A stretch of 64,000 nucleotides of DNA from Takakia lepidozioides (taxonomy: Eukaryota > Streptophyta > Takakiopsida > Takakiales > Takakiaceae), in NCBI GenBank assembly GCA_030704615.1, contig CM060731.1:57454756-57518755 (forward strand), read 5' to 3'. The notes beneath the pieces were generated by a model. The model ran no database searches and was not told the origin of the DNA. It was given only the letters and a program-made list of their open reading frames with translations. Both the position numbers and the translations under genes were made by a program. Position 1 is the stretch's first letter; every line of letters starts with the position of its first letter. This document shows positions 1-9,908 of this stretch, in pieces.

Positions 1-544
1 CACATGTCGCTGGGAATTGGCATGAGCGGAAGACGAAATATCATGAGCACAACTGTCAAAAGTGCAATTTTCCCTTCAAGGGGCCGATTAATATATTTGT
101 TTTTCCTGACACATTGCATTAAATTATTGTTTTTTATTGTTTTTTATTTTCGAAATTTGTACTTCTGCTCATGAAAACCGATTGTGTTACTACTCTGCTC
201 ATGCCGCTCATGCCGCTCATGCTCATGAAATAGCAAACCTCCCCCTCCTTGTCAAGGGCTTTCCAACGGTACCAAGCACCAGGGCTGGGGCCTCGCGGTT
301 TGGGACATCTCAACGTGACAAAACAAAACAAAACAAAACAAACAAACTGGCTTCCGTCATATATTGATAGGGTAGCCTGTGCCATTGGCCCAAGTGTCCA
401 TTGTCATCTAAACCAAAGGTCCACTACCATATAAGCCCAAGTGTAAGATCTTCTATGTATCCCACTACGTACTATATGGCGAGCTCTAGGGTAGCATGTG
501 CCGTTGGCCCAAGTGTCCAATGTCATATAAGTCCAAGTGAATCC
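1..544. repeat. Gene-free spacer with simple repeats and a duplicated segment
   Basis: No supported gene. A CTCATGCCG-type microsatellite lies at 195-227 and an (AAAAC)n run at about 318-347. A roughly 50-bp segment is present twice in direct orientation (about 370-421 and 489-540), sharing the block TTGGCCCAAGTGTCCA. Short ORFs here are made of repeat sequence and have no family features. Confidence 0.6.
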
Positions 545-668
545 CTTATCATAATAATAAATAAATAAAATTCCAGAGAGCCTACGACCAGATTTGAACT
601 GGAGACCTTTCCCTTGATATCTCTCCTGTCGAGGCTCCAACCATTGCCCCAGGAATGCCCACTTTGCT
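545..668 (-). mobile_element. tRNA-derived SINE-like sequence
   Basis: Read on the minus strand, a box A-like stretch (GGGGCAATGGTTGGAGC) is followed about 50 bases later by a box B-like AGTTCAAATCT set in a CCAG/CTGG stem, as in a tRNA T arm. The sequence then ends in an AT-rich simple tail (TTTATTTATTTATTATTAT). Internal pol III boxes plus a simple tail are typical of tRNA-derived SINEs. A second box B-like motif (GGGTTCAAACC, minus strand, near 893-903) just before the LTR at 932 could be another truncated copy. No target duplication could be defined. Confidence 0.35.
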
Positions 669-931
669 ATTTTTCGTGAATTTCCAGCGACCAAAAGTAC
701 TTGAAATTCCACATCTCCCACACTGTAAGTCCAAAATTCATGCTCCACCCTAAAACTCTTCAGTTGAAAAATTCCTAAAAATATTAAAGTATGACGCCTC
801 CCGAAGGGAGCGTAACTTATGGTGTCACTTCACCACAAGGGCTATTGCCTTCTAGCTGAAAGGTGGACACCTTTATGACACACCAGACCATGGTTTGAAC
901 CCACAACTATACCCAACGTGGTATGTGCCCA
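669..931. other. Short spacer left of Athila-like copy 1
   Basis: No gene supported. It contains a box B-like motif near 893-903 on the minus strand and runs up to the TG that opens the LTR at 932. The five bases before the LTR are GCCCA, a possible target duplication, but the matching right flank is lost because the 3' LTR is truncated. Confidence 0.4.
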
Positions 932-2097
932 TGTTAGAGGGCTGTTTGGGACTTAGACGCTTTTTCGGGTTCTGTCGGGTACCCTTAATTTTTGCGCAGA
1001 CTGAGACCAACAGGAGCCTTAGGGGTGGCAGCAGCAGGCTTTGGGGGGTTACACAGCCCGACACAACTTTACACAGCCCGCCACAACTTCACACAGCTTC
1101 ACACAGCCAGTCACAGCCCGCCACAGTTTCGCACAGCTTCACACAGCCCATCACAGCCAGTCACAGCCGCCACAGCTTCGCACAGCCCGACACAGCTTCA
1201 CACAGCCAGTCACAGCCGCCATAGTTTCGCATAGCTTCACACAGCCCGTCACAGCCAGTCACAGCCGCCACAGCTTCGCACAGCTAGTCACAGCTTCACA
1301 CAGCCCGTCATAGCCAGTCACAGCCACCACATTCGCACAGCCCGACATAGCCTGACACAGCCAGTCACAGCCCGACACAGCCCGACACAACTTTACACGC
1401 CAGTCACAGCTGCCACAGCTTCGCACAGCCAGTCACAACTCGGCACAGCTTGACACAGTCTGTCACAGTACATAGGGAATAATTATCATTGACAGGGAAT
1501 GACTGTGTGGGAACGACATCTGTAGGAGGAACGTGTTACTTCAGGGGTGACAGTTAGTTAGTTAGGTGGTTAGAACAGCTTGGGGGTAGATTAAGGGAGC
1601 GGCAACAGGAAGGGGGCACTACACGGGGAGCGCTTCTTGGTCATGGATGAGAGAAGATCAGGCGGAGAGCAAGAACGAGAGCACGGAGAGGAGGAGAGAT
1701 GAACAGTAGATGCTTGTACATGCAAAGTTGTAGTGATATTGTAGGGCAAATTAGAGTCACCATGACATTGGCCTGATACCTGATAAATCATAATCTGATA
1801 CTTATTCGATACAATCACACTATGTAGAGAGACATGAGTGAAGCTGTGGAATGAATGCATGATTAACTAGAACTTAGTAGATACTGAAGCAATCTGATGC
1901 TTCAGTATACACGGTAAGGTAAATTGATAACATGAAGGCAAGAAGGAATACATATAGGAAGCACAACCATGATTCACTAGCTGCAGGTCATGACTGATTG
2001 TTCTGAGCAGGCTGAATGCTTAGAGATATCCAACTCTTTTATCTTGGAGTTTCCACCTCGGATAGCGAACGGATAGATGAGTAAAAGCCGCCCGACA
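932..2097 (+). repeat. 5' LTR of Athila-like retrotransposon copy 1
   Basis: It starts TGTTAGAGGGCTG and ends GCCGCCCGACA, so has TG...CA ends. The same sequence recurs at 13408, 18479 and, inverted, at 14760. A degenerate CACAGCC/TCACAGCCCG array fills about 1054-1472 and accounts for most of the length differences between LTR copies (1166, 1028 and 941 bp). The right boundary is fixed by the primer-binding-like TTTGGCGACC directly after GACA, the same in both 5' LTRs. Short ORFs inside are translations of the array. Confidence 0.9.
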
Positions 2098-2099
2098 TT

Positions 2100-2117
2100 T
2101 GGCGACCATACAGGGGA
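2100..2117 (+). other. Primer-binding site of copy 1
   Basis: TGGCGACCATACAGGGGA begins two bases after the LTR end; copy 2 has the same motif at 19422 with one change. Its position and TGGCG..GGGGA shape resemble the TGGCGCC-type sites of Athila/Tat elements, which pair with the 3' end of a tRNA. I could not assign the tRNA. Confidence 0.6.
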
Positions 2118-2138
2118 ACTACGCATCAACAACCAGAT

Positions 2139-2684
2139 GTGACAGGCATCTGGTGGGATCATGGTGGTTGGAGAATTAAAAAAATTGATGTGAATCAAAT
2201 TCCTTGTGAAACGGAGAAGGAAAGATTGTCCAAACAATTCTTTCAGAGGTACTTGGAATTGCCAGACGGTTGTAAAGAAAACATTCTTAAGAGAGTGCAT
2301 GATGTTGACCCTGAGTGGGGTCTGGAAAAAGGAGTGATAAAGATTTATCAGGTGGCCTGTAGAGGAAGAGCACATTGGTTACCAACACTGGTTTATGTGA
2401 TAGCATTGCTATCCATTAAGCTAGTAGAGTTTGAAGGCTTGGAGGAAAGGAAGGTGAATGTTTATACTTATATGCATGAGGCGCTTGTACTGGTAAAGAA
2501 TTGGATTCCAAAGGATATTCTGTGGATCAAACTCACACCAAGAACAACTTTCCATACTTGTTTGTCATATGGTTATATGGTAACGGAGACTTCTAGTATA
2601 GCCAAGGGTGCATTGAAGCTTGAAAGAAACCCAGGCATATACGAGAGATACTATAGAAGAGAGTTTTGGTTATTGCCACATTAA
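2139..2684 (+). CDS. Conserved ORF upstream of gag (function unknown), copy 1
   Basis: An open frame of about 181 codons between the primer-binding site and gag. Its first codon is GTG and no in-frame ATG is evident nearby, so the start is unknown; the frame is open back to the primer site. Copy 2 keeps the same product at about 19464-20003 with one frameshift, so the frame was under selection in the family. No zinc finger, membrane segment or nucleic-acid-binding motif is visible; the product has mixed charge and is rich in aromatic residues. It ends TAA 20 bases before the next ATG-initiated frame. It may be an N-terminal part of Gag or a separate protein; I recognise no family. Confidence 0.55.
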   Translation: MTGIWWDHGGWRIKKIDVNQIPCETEKERLSKQFFQRYLELPDGCKENILKRVHDVDPEWGLEKGVIKIYQVACRGRAHWLPTLVYVIALLSIKLVEFEGLEERKVNVYTYMHEALVLVKNWIPKDILWIKLTPRTTFHTCLSYGYMVTETSSIAKGALKLERNPGIYERYYRREFWLLPH

Positions 2685-2704
2685 GGAAATGAAAGACATG
2701 GGAC

Positions 2705-3601
2705 ATGAGTGATGAAAGAGAAGCTAGACTCCAGAGATATTCAGCAAAAAAAGAAAGTTATCTGAAAGCTAATTATCCATATCTTTGGGAGAGAGGAATA
2801 GACATAGGGGAATCATCTGGACCTCTCACACCATTAAGATCAAAGAGTACATCACCCATACAGAAAGAACTAGAGTTGGATGTCACTCCTTCTTTTTCTT
2901 TGCAAGAAAGATTAAGGGAATTGGTACAGGAAGAAGATCAACCACGAGGTGAAAGATCTGAGGTACATCCCTGAATAAAAGATTTGACAGAAATCTTTGA
3001 TAAGAGTTGGCATGGAACACCAAAAGCAGGAACTCCAGTTTCTGAGACGGAAGACGGAGAAGGAGGAGAGGATGTGGCAGAGCCAACGGAGAGTTCAGAC
3101 TCTCCAACACCATTGCAGTTGAGTTACATGAGTGAAGAAGAAACCCAAGGGCAGAACTTGGAGGATGAAAACAGAGAGAAGAAATTGGAAGAGGAAGAGT
3201 ATGAAGAAGTAGACCCAACAGCTGAGGTTGAGACTACAACCATGACATCCCAACCCGTTGGACCTGGATCAAGTGGAGCACTTAGATCACAGGCCAACGA
3301 AGGTGTCGACTCAGGGGGATCAGGCGGGCAGCCTGGATCTGGCTCTGGGGGGACAGGGAGTGTGGGAAGTAGTGCAACTAGAGCTAGGAATACTGTGAAT
3401 ATAGTGGGGCCAGTAGCAGGGAGTGTTCAGGGGCCAGCACTTGGTGGAAGTTCCACCACAACTACAACAGGTCCTCAAGGACCAGCACCAGCAAGGGGGC
3501 CAACATCTGTCAGTGGACAGAGGGTAGGGCCACAGATGGCGTTACAACCAACACGGGCAAAAACCACCTTTTCCAATATATTCAGGGAAAGGGGATCCTG
3601 A
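2705..3601 (+). pseudogene. Gag N-terminal region, copy 1 (broken)
   Basis: It opens at ATG 2705 with a charged product (MSDEREARLQRY...). At 2972-2974 a TGA interrupts it where copy 2 has TGG (about 20291). The continuation to 3601 is acidic, then Gly/Ser/Thr-rich (GSGGSGG-like), a low-complexity linker. A one-base slip near a poly-T run at about 3570 throws it out of frame with the capsid-like part that follows, so the intact family protein probably continued into the Gag at 3627. Confidence 0.7.
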
Positions 3602-3626
3602 TGTACACATTAGCCAATTTGAGCAC

Positions 3627-6092
3627 ATGTGTATTGTGAACAATGAGAATGGCGATGATGCCAAGATGAGACTGTTTCCATGTTCACTTATAAAGAAAGC
3701 AAGTGAATGGTATGCAAGATTCCCTGATAATCATTTCCTAACCTGGAATGGCTTGAATACAGCATTCCGAAATAGGTTCAGGACAAGTAAAATTGAGGAT
3801 GAAGTGTATGGAAGTTTACAACAGTTAAAGCAAAAGAAGCAAGAAACTGTTGAGGAGTATATGGAAAAGATGGAATTGATGATGAAAAAGCTGGCTGTTG
3901 TACCAGCACCAGGTTTACAGAAGACTTGGTTTGTGAGTGGACTAAGACCAGAGTTGCAAAAGAAAGTGGATATGCTACCCCATAATACAGTAGATGAGGC
4001 ATTTGAAACAGCTAACAAAATTGAGCAATTGGGAATGCTCAGGAGAGAGAAAAGGGATGATGAGGACTCTGAGGAGGAGTCAGATGAGGAAGAAGAGCAA
4101 GAGCTCGAGAGGAAGAGTAAGAAGAAGGAAAAGTTGAAGAGGGATAACTATGAGAAAAGATTGGAAGAGATCTTGAAGAAATATGTCACAGAGGCTGCAA
4201 CACATTGGAGGAAGGGTGTTTGGTGTGCAAAATGCCAGAATGAAGGCCATACCACAGCTGAATGCCACATGAAGGAAAAACACTGTACTATCTGTAAAAT
4301 GGATAACCATTCCACTGAGAATTGTTATTACAACAGAAGGACAGCTGCAAGAGAACCTAGGCAAATAAGGGTGCATCAAGTGCAGCCCCAGCCAAGAAAA
4401 AACAGTGATCAGGACCACTATGGTAGGCCTGGTGGTTATAACAATGGTATGGAAGGGAGAGAGAATCCAAGAGGGAATTACCAGGGCAATCCCAGGGGCA
4501 ACTATCAGGGTAATCCAAGGGGGAATTATCAGCCAGGGAATCAGGATTACAGAAATAATCCCAGAGCAGACCAAGGGCGAGGACCCTATGGTGAAGAACT
4601 GTGTTACTATTGTAATCAGGCAGGACATCGCAAGGCAGCCTGTTCATTCTGGATTAGACACCAAAATGAGATGAGAGCTCTTGTGAATGAGGGCCTAGTG
4701 GTGGCAGCTCACATGGTTAGGCCATGTGTTGTACCAGAAGTGAGTACGATGATAGTAACCAGAAGCAAAGCTAAATTAATACCTCCAGTAGATGAGGAAG
4801 ATGATGATAATGAAGATGACAGTGATGTGCCTGTGGATGATGAGGCTTGGAGAGATGAGAAGGGACTGCACAAGGAAGTGGCTGATACCATAAGGGAAAT
4901 GCAGAAGAGTACTGATATCCCTATGGCAGATTCCTCTGATTCTGAAAGAGAAGATGAAGTGAGTGAAGATGAAGTGAAGAAAGAAGCTGCACAAGTGCAG
5001 AGTAATGAAGGGACTTTGGCTGAAGTAATATGCCAGTCCAAAGCGGAGATTACCATTGGACAGCTATTGGCTGTGGCACCTCATTGTAGGCACAGGCTGT
5101 ATCAAGCAATCAATCAGATTGCCCATGTGACAGGGAGCACAGACCTGAACAGCAAGGTGACAAGCTATACTGTGAAGCCCAAAGAGCGAGAAACAGTCAT
5201 GGACTTTGATGATTTTATGCGAGTAATCCAATTGAAAATTGGAAGCACAGACTTGACTGATGTACTGATAGATGGAGGCTCTGGAGTGAATATCATGACA
5301 GACCAATTAGGGCAGAAGCTTGGTCTAAGTAACATGAAACCAGCCCCATTTACAGTAACAATGGCAGATCAAAGAAGTGTACAGCCATTGGGATTGATAA
5401 GAGGAGTTAAGATACAGATTCAAAAGATGATCTTTATGATCACAGTAACTGTGTTGAAAATGGATGAAATCATGGAAGCTTACTTCTTATTGTTGGGACG
5501 ACCGTGGCTGAAACAGGCCAGGGTATTCCATGACTGGAATTCCCAGTTACTAACTGTGCATGATGGGATGCACAAGATACAAATCACCACTAAGAAATTT
5601 AGTAGATTATCTGCTACGAGAAGACCTCGAGGGGTCATGAAGTATTACTGGAGGGGAGGACTTGATGAGGAGCAGGAAGCTACCCTGTTCGCTGCACACC
5701 CAGAGTGGGAGCAGGTTGCAGAGATGCAGCTGGAAGGCCTAAGTTATTTAAAAGGTATCTGTTGTGGTGTAGTGACAGCAACACCAATTGAGGGTGAAAC
5801 AAGCAGTTACCCACCACATTTCTATGAAGAAAGAGAGGGAGAAATAGAAATCCTAGAGGAACCAGCCACTGTGAGTTTACAGGATGAAGTGGTGACTGGT
5901 TGGACAATCACAGTTGATGAGCAGGTGAGAGAAATGAATGTGGAAACTGAAGAGGAACCGAGGATGGTGAAGGTAGGGGCTGATTTGGAGCCAGAATTCT
6001 TTGAGGAAGCTAAGAGTTTGTTCATCAAATACAGAGATGTATTTGCTTGGAGCTACGAGGATCTAAAAGGGATACCACCTGAGATCTGTTAG
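3627..6092 (+). CDS. Gag-protease polyprotein, Athila-like copy 1
   Basis: An 821-codon frame. The first ~130 residues match a retrotransposon Gag (capsid-like) region with a WYARFPDN segment. Three CCHC zinc knuckles follow: CAKCQNEGHTTAEC and CTICKMDNHSTENC near residues 200-235, and CYYCNQAGHRKAAC near residue 325, separated by a Gly/Asn/Arg-rich linker with repeated NPRGNYQG units. An acidic spacer leads to a retropepsin with LIDGGSGVNIM near residue 550 and LLLGRPWL near residue 615. The frame ends at TAG 6090-6092, where copy 2 reads CAG and continues into RT, so the stop is secondary and the ancestor was a Gag-Pol fusion. The first ATG in the window frame is probably not the true start, because the capsid-like match begins earlier. 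Confidence 0.85.
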   Translation: MCIVNNENGDDAKMRLFPCSLIKKASEWYARFPDNHFLTWNGLNTAFRNRFRTSKIEDEVYGSLQQLKQKKQETVEEYMEKMELMMKKLAVVPAPGLQKTWFVSGLRPELQKKVDMLPHNTVDEAFETANKIEQLGMLRREKRDDEDSEEESDEEEEQELERKSKKKEKLKRDNYEKRLEEILKKYVTEAATHWRKGVWCAKCQNEGHTTAECHMKEKHCTICKMDNHSTENCYYNRRTAAREPRQIRVHQVQPQPRKNSDQDHYGRPGGYNNGMEGRENPRGNYQGNPRGNYQGNPRGNYQPGNQDYRNNPRADQGRGPYGEELCYYCNQAGHRKAACSFWIRHQNEMRALVNEGLVVAAHMVRPCVVPEVSTMIVTRSKAKLIPPVDEEDDDNEDDSDVPVDDEAWRDEKGLHKEVADTIREMQKSTDIPMADSSDSEREDEVSEDEVKKEAAQVQSNEGTLAEVICQSKAEITIGQLLAVAPHCRHRLYQAINQIAHVTGSTDLNSKVTSYTVKPKERETVMDFDDFMRVIQLKIGSTDLTDVLIDGGSGVNIMTDQLGQKLGLSNMKPAPFTVTMADQRSVQPLGLIRGVKIQIQKMIFMITVTVLKMDEIMEAYFLLLGRPWLKQARVFHDWNSQLLTVHDGMHKIQITTKKFSRLSATRRPRGVMKYYWRGGLDEEQEATLFAAHPEWEQVAEMQLEGLSYLKGICCGVVTATPIEGETSSYPPHFYEEREGEIEILEEPATVSLQDEVVTGWTITVDEQVREMNVETEEEPRMVKVGADLEPEFFEEAKSLFIKYRDVFAWSYEDLKGIPPEIC

Positions 6093-6566
6093 CATAAGAT
6101 TGAACTGGAACCAGGGTCAGTACCAATCAAACAGGCAAGGTACAGAATGAATCCCAACTATGCACAGAAGGTTGGAGAAGAGATCAAGAAGTTGACTAAG
6201 GCTAAGTTTATATTCCCGATAGAGTATACAACTTGGTTGTCACCCATAGTTCCCAAGAAGAATGGTAAACTAAGAGTTTGTGTGAACTATAAGAAGTTGA
6301 ATGCTTGCACGAAGAAAGATCCTTTTCCTTTGCCATTTACAGAAGCGGTATTGGACACTGTGGCAGGCCATGAGATGTACTCATTCATGGATGGCTTCAG
6401 TGGTTATAATCAAGTGCAAGTGGCAGAAGAAGACTAGGGAAAGACAGCTTTCATCACAGACTGAGGTGCTTATGCATACAAAGTCATGCCTTTTGGACTT
6501 TGTAATGCACCAGCAACCTTTCAGAGAGTGATAAGTGAATAATTTCATGAGTATCTGGATGATTTC
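6093..6566 (+). pseudogene. Reverse transcriptase N-terminal half, copy 1 (stops)
   Basis: It continues the polyprotein after the TAG at 6090. Recognisable RT motifs are KKNGKLRVCVNYKKLN, FMDGFSGYNQV and MPFGLCNAPATFQRV. Relative to copy 2 it has lost six bases (WLSPIVPKK instead of WLSPIVIVPKK) and gained stops at 6435 (TAG; copy 2 CAA), 6462 (TGA; copy 2 TGG) and 6541 (TAA; copy 2 TCT). Not translatable as one protein. Confidence 0.85.
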
Positions 6567-8435
6567 ATGCAGGTGTTCTTGGATGATTTTAGTGTGTACA
6601 GCTCTAAGAATGAGCACTTGCATAAATTGGAGTTATGTTTGGCCAGATGCAGGATGAGAGGTCTGGGCCTGAATCCAGAGAAGTGTACTTTCTGTGTGAA
6701 CTCAGGGGTGCTCTTGGGACACGTTGTGTGTAAGAGGGGACTACTTGTGGATCCCAGAAAAATAGAGGCCATGAAAGCCTCTCCACCACCAGTAAATGTT
6801 AAAAGTCTAAGGAGATTCCTTGGACAAACTAGTTATTACAGAAGATTTGTCAGACGGTATGCACAGATAGCAGCACCATTGAGCAAGCTTCTGAAGAAAG
6901 ATGCAGTGTTTGCATGGACAGCTGAATGTCAACAGGCTTTTAAGGAACTTACATTGTCAGTAACAACTACACCTGTGCTGATTAACCCTCACTTGCCTGT
7001 AATATTTCATGTTCACTGTGATGCCTCAGGAGAAGCGTTGGGAGCAGTGTTAGCCCAAAATGTTACAGGAAATATAGATTCACTTGTGTACTATGCTAGC
7101 AGGTTGATGAATAGTGTTGAAAGGAACTATAGCACAACTGAAAGAGAAGCACTGGCAATGATTTATGCAGTCAAGAAATTCAAGCATTACCTATTGGGAA
7201 GAAAGTTTATGTTTTTCGTGGATCACCAGGCTCTGATATATCTGGTGAACAAACCTTTGATAAGTGGCAGGATAGCAAGGTGGTTAATAATCTTGCACGA
7301 GTTTGAGTTCAAAGTTGTTTACAAGCCTGGCCGTTTGCATCTTGTGGCAGATCACTTGTCACGCCTATCAACAGGAGAGCCCGCCACAGGAGTAGACGAC
7401 CAATTACCTGATGCGAGTTTATTTGCAGTGGAGGTGCAGGGAAGTGCAGATGACTGGTTAGATTGGCAGTGGCCAATCAGATACTACCTTACTCATGGTC
7501 AGTGCCCACCTAGTTATGGAAAGGAGCAGAGGAAGAGAATCGCTATCAAGGCTTTACCTTATACTATGGTAGGGGGCAGAATGTATAAGCTAGGACCTGA
7601 TGGAGTTCTTAAACGATGCTTGTACCACCATGAAGTAAATAAAGTTTTGGAGGAAGTTCATAAAGGAGTGGCTGGAGGTCATTTTGGAGAAGAGACTACC
7701 AGTAGAAAGATACTACTTGCAGGTTACTGGTGGCCTACTTTGTTCAAAGATGTACACAAGTATTGTCAGAATTGTGATGAGTGTCAGAGGCTAGGACCAT
7801 TGCAGAGATCTGGGAAGATGGCTTTGCATCCTACGATGCCTACTGAACCATTTCAGAAATGGGGACTAGACTTTGTTGGACCAATTAACCCACCAGCCAA
7901 GAATACACAGAACAAGTATATAATCACAGCCACTGATTATACTACAAAGTGGGTGGAAGCTAAAGCTCTGAGGGACAACACAGCTAAGTCCACAGCAAGG
8001 TTCATGTATGAGAACATACTTACACGATTTGGCTGTCCCCTGGAATTTATCAGTGACAAAGGAAGTCACTTCATTAATGAGACCATTGAACTATTGACTA
8101 AAGAGTTCATGATTGTGCATAGGAAGAGTACAACATATTACCCACAAGGTAATGGGCATGCAGAGGCTACCATCAAAATAATATGTACTATCTTGGCTAA
8201 GATAGTCAATGCAAACAGAACAGATTGGGATACAAAGCTGCTGACAGCTTTGTGGTCATACAGGACTTCATATAAAGTCACCACTAAGTATACACCATTC
8301 CAATTAGTTTATGGTATGGAAGCTTTACTTCCAGTGGAATTCTTGTTACCTACCATGAGAACTGAATGGGGAAGGAGAATGGAATTGGAAGATTCAATTA
8401 AGGTCAGGAAACATGAATTATACCATGTGGAATAA
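6567..8435 (+). CDS. RT C-terminal half, RNase H and integrase, copy 1
   Basis: A 622-codon open frame in register with the broken RT before it. It begins with the catalytic FLDDFSVYS (the YxDD equivalent, in the form typical of Athila RTs), then an RT thumb (FLGQTSYYRRF), an RNase H-like domain (FHVHCDASGEALGAVL, STTEREALAMIYA, FFVDHQALIYL) and a connection ending VADHLSRL. Integrase follows with an HHCC zinc region (YHHEV...GGHFG...CQNCDEC near residues 345-410), then the DDE core: WGLDFVGP, FISDKGSHF and GNGHAEATI, where the usual GQ is GH. The stop at 8433-8435 is TAA where copy 2 reads GAA, so the C-terminal tail is cut off. Confidence 0.9.
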   Translation: MQVFLDDFSVYSSKNEHLHKLELCLARCRMRGLGLNPEKCTFCVNSGVLLGHVVCKRGLLVDPRKIEAMKASPPPVNVKSLRRFLGQTSYYRRFVRRYAQIAAPLSKLLKKDAVFAWTAECQQAFKELTLSVTTTPVLINPHLPVIFHVHCDASGEALGAVLAQNVTGNIDSLVYYASRLMNSVERNYSTTEREALAMIYAVKKFKHYLLGRKFMFFVDHQALIYLVNKPLISGRIARWLIILHEFEFKVVYKPGRLHLVADHLSRLSTGEPATGVDDQLPDASLFAVEVQGSADDWLDWQWPIRYYLTHGQCPPSYGKEQRKRIAIKALPYTMVGGRMYKLGPDGVLKRCLYHHEVNKVLEEVHKGVAGGHFGEETTSRKILLAGYWWPTLFKDVHKYCQNCDECQRLGPLQRSGKMALHPTMPTEPFQKWGLDFVGPINPPAKNTQNKYIITATDYTTKWVEAKALRDNTAKSTARFMYENILTRFGCPLEFISDKGSHFINETIELLTKEFMIVHRKSTTYYPQGNGHAEATIKIICTILAKIVNANRTDWDTKLLTALWSYRTSYKVTTKYTPFQLVYGMEALLPVEFLLPTMRTEWGRRMELEDSIKVRKHELYHVE

Positions 8436-8730
8436 GTACGTGCTGATGCAGCTAATAACATGACCAGAATTCAGATGAAGAGGAAGGATCAGTTTGATGA
8501 AGGTAAATTAAAGACTTTTAAGACGGGAGATTTGGTACTGTGGTTGCAGAAGAAGGGGAAGATTAAAGCTTCTAAGCTTAAATCACCATGGAAAGGACCT
8601 TATGTCATACAAAAGATGTATGATAACAACACCGCCATGTTACAAACCATTAACAAATAAATGTTGGGAAGAGTCAATGCCAATAAGTTGAAGGGGTACA
8701 GTGGTATCCATGACAAACCATTGCAGCACG
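8436..8730 (+). pseudogene. Integrase C-terminal tail, copy 1
   Basis: It continues the integrase frame: a basic segment with the GDLVLWLQKKGKIKASKLK motif (GPY/F-like module) and SPWKGPYVIQKMY. It is interrupted by TAA at 8658-8660, where copy 2 has GAA, and runs on to about 8775 in the homologous frame. No chromodomain is present, consistent with an Athila-type rather than a chromovirus element. Confidence 0.75.
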
Positions 8731-8854
8731 ATTTGCATGTTGAAACGCAAAAACAGTCACGGGCTGCGCCAGTGATACCAACGGAGTATGGAGCACTTGT
8801 CGCTAAGCCGAGCGTAAGTGACCAGGGCGGAAAGTATAGGTGTTTGCATAGCTA

Positions 8855-9042
8855 TCACAACCCATCACAGTGTGACACAGCCTATCACAGCCCATTACAG
8901 CGTGACACAGCCTATCACAGCCCATCACAGTATCACACAACCTATCCCAACCTATCACAGTGTCACACAGCCTATCACAGCCCACCACAGTGCCACACAG
9001 CCTGTCACAGCCCAACACAACCCATGTAGGTTACACAGTCCA
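8855..9042 (+). repeat. CACAGCC-type array downstream of pol
   Basis: Degenerate repeats of CACAGCCTATCACAGCCCAT/GTGACACAG units. The same motif fills part of the LTRs and recurs, inverted, at 18306-18478 in the minus-strand copy at the equivalent position between integrase and ORF-X. ORFs here are repeat translations. Confidence 0.8.
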
Positions 9043-9594
9043 TTAGGTCAATGACAGGTGGACGCAGGTTAACGTCAGAAAAATGGTCATTGAGTGAAGA
9101 AGAAGTTTGGAAGTCAAACTTGGAGAATATGCCATGCGGAGAGGGGAAGTCGGGGGCATGTTTAGAAACGGACACGTGGCTGCTAAGGCGAATCACACCA
9201 CGCTGCATCGATTGCAAAAGTGGGTCTCATTATGCAAGCGGACAAATTGGGCCGTCAAAGTACCTACCTGGTACAGCCGCTAAGACTATTTGTGGGCCCA
9301 TTAATGCATTCAGAGTAAGGGTAACGGAACCCTTTCCGAGTACATAAAAGAGGAACCTATGCCACATGTGCTGTCCTACTGGACATTCCAGGTGGGAATG
9401 TCCACGGAGGGGGGTGGAATTAAGAAATCATCTAAGTAGGCCATAGCCAATCAGGAGTGCGAATTATATGCAGGTGGTTTCCTCCAAGAAACAAGAACAA
9501 GAAATAGGAAGTGTTATGAGCGGAGTCGGGGTGGCTCTGAATAGCCAAGGTCTCGACGGGAGGGGCAATCAAAGCACTAGCTTTGTAGCTATGG
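9043..9594 (+). promoter_or_regulatory. Spacer between pol and ORF-X, possible internal promoter
   Basis: No recognisable protein. It begins an approximately 840-bp stretch (to about 9880) that the minus-strand copy lacks. A TATA-like TACATAAAAGAGG lies at about 9342-9354, upstream of an ATG in good context at 9592 (GCTATGGCGG), so a separate ORF-X transcript is conceivable. The frames 9051-9347 and 9468-9896 show no domain. Confidence 0.25.
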
Positions 9595-9908
9595 CGGATG
9601 TAACGAATTACACACTCGCATTACTTCTCACACAGTGGCGCAACGACGGACGAGTTGAGAGTACATTTTCTCTCACTCGATACTTGCAAGCCCCACAGGC
9701 TTACACACACTTACCTGTTCCATTCTGTGCCAACCATACCTTCATGCTCTGTGCCCTGCAAGCTTTCCTTCAGTTGTTTCAAACAAAGCCTTTTTGTTTG
9801 TCTGGAATGAAGAGAGTGAGGGGAATGGAGGATATCAGGGTGAAGAGCACCACGATACTGCAGAAGCAAACAAATGCAGCACCGCAGGTAGTGTAGCTGC
9901 TAAGGGAG

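Noticed and set aside
558-640. Functional tRNA gene on the minus strand
   Set aside because: Box A and B-like motifs are present, but no complete cloverleaf or acceptor stem could be drawn; SINE-like is the better reading.
1054-1472. CRISPR-like or protein-coding tandem array
   Set aside because: The repeats are 7-10 bp, degenerate and lack unique spacers; the HSQSQP-like ORFs are translations of CACAGCC units.
4080-4647. Minus-strand ORFs opposite gag
   Set aside because: Mirror frames of the Gag zinc-knuckle region, with hydrophobic composition produced by the complement of Lys/Glu-rich codons; no domain.
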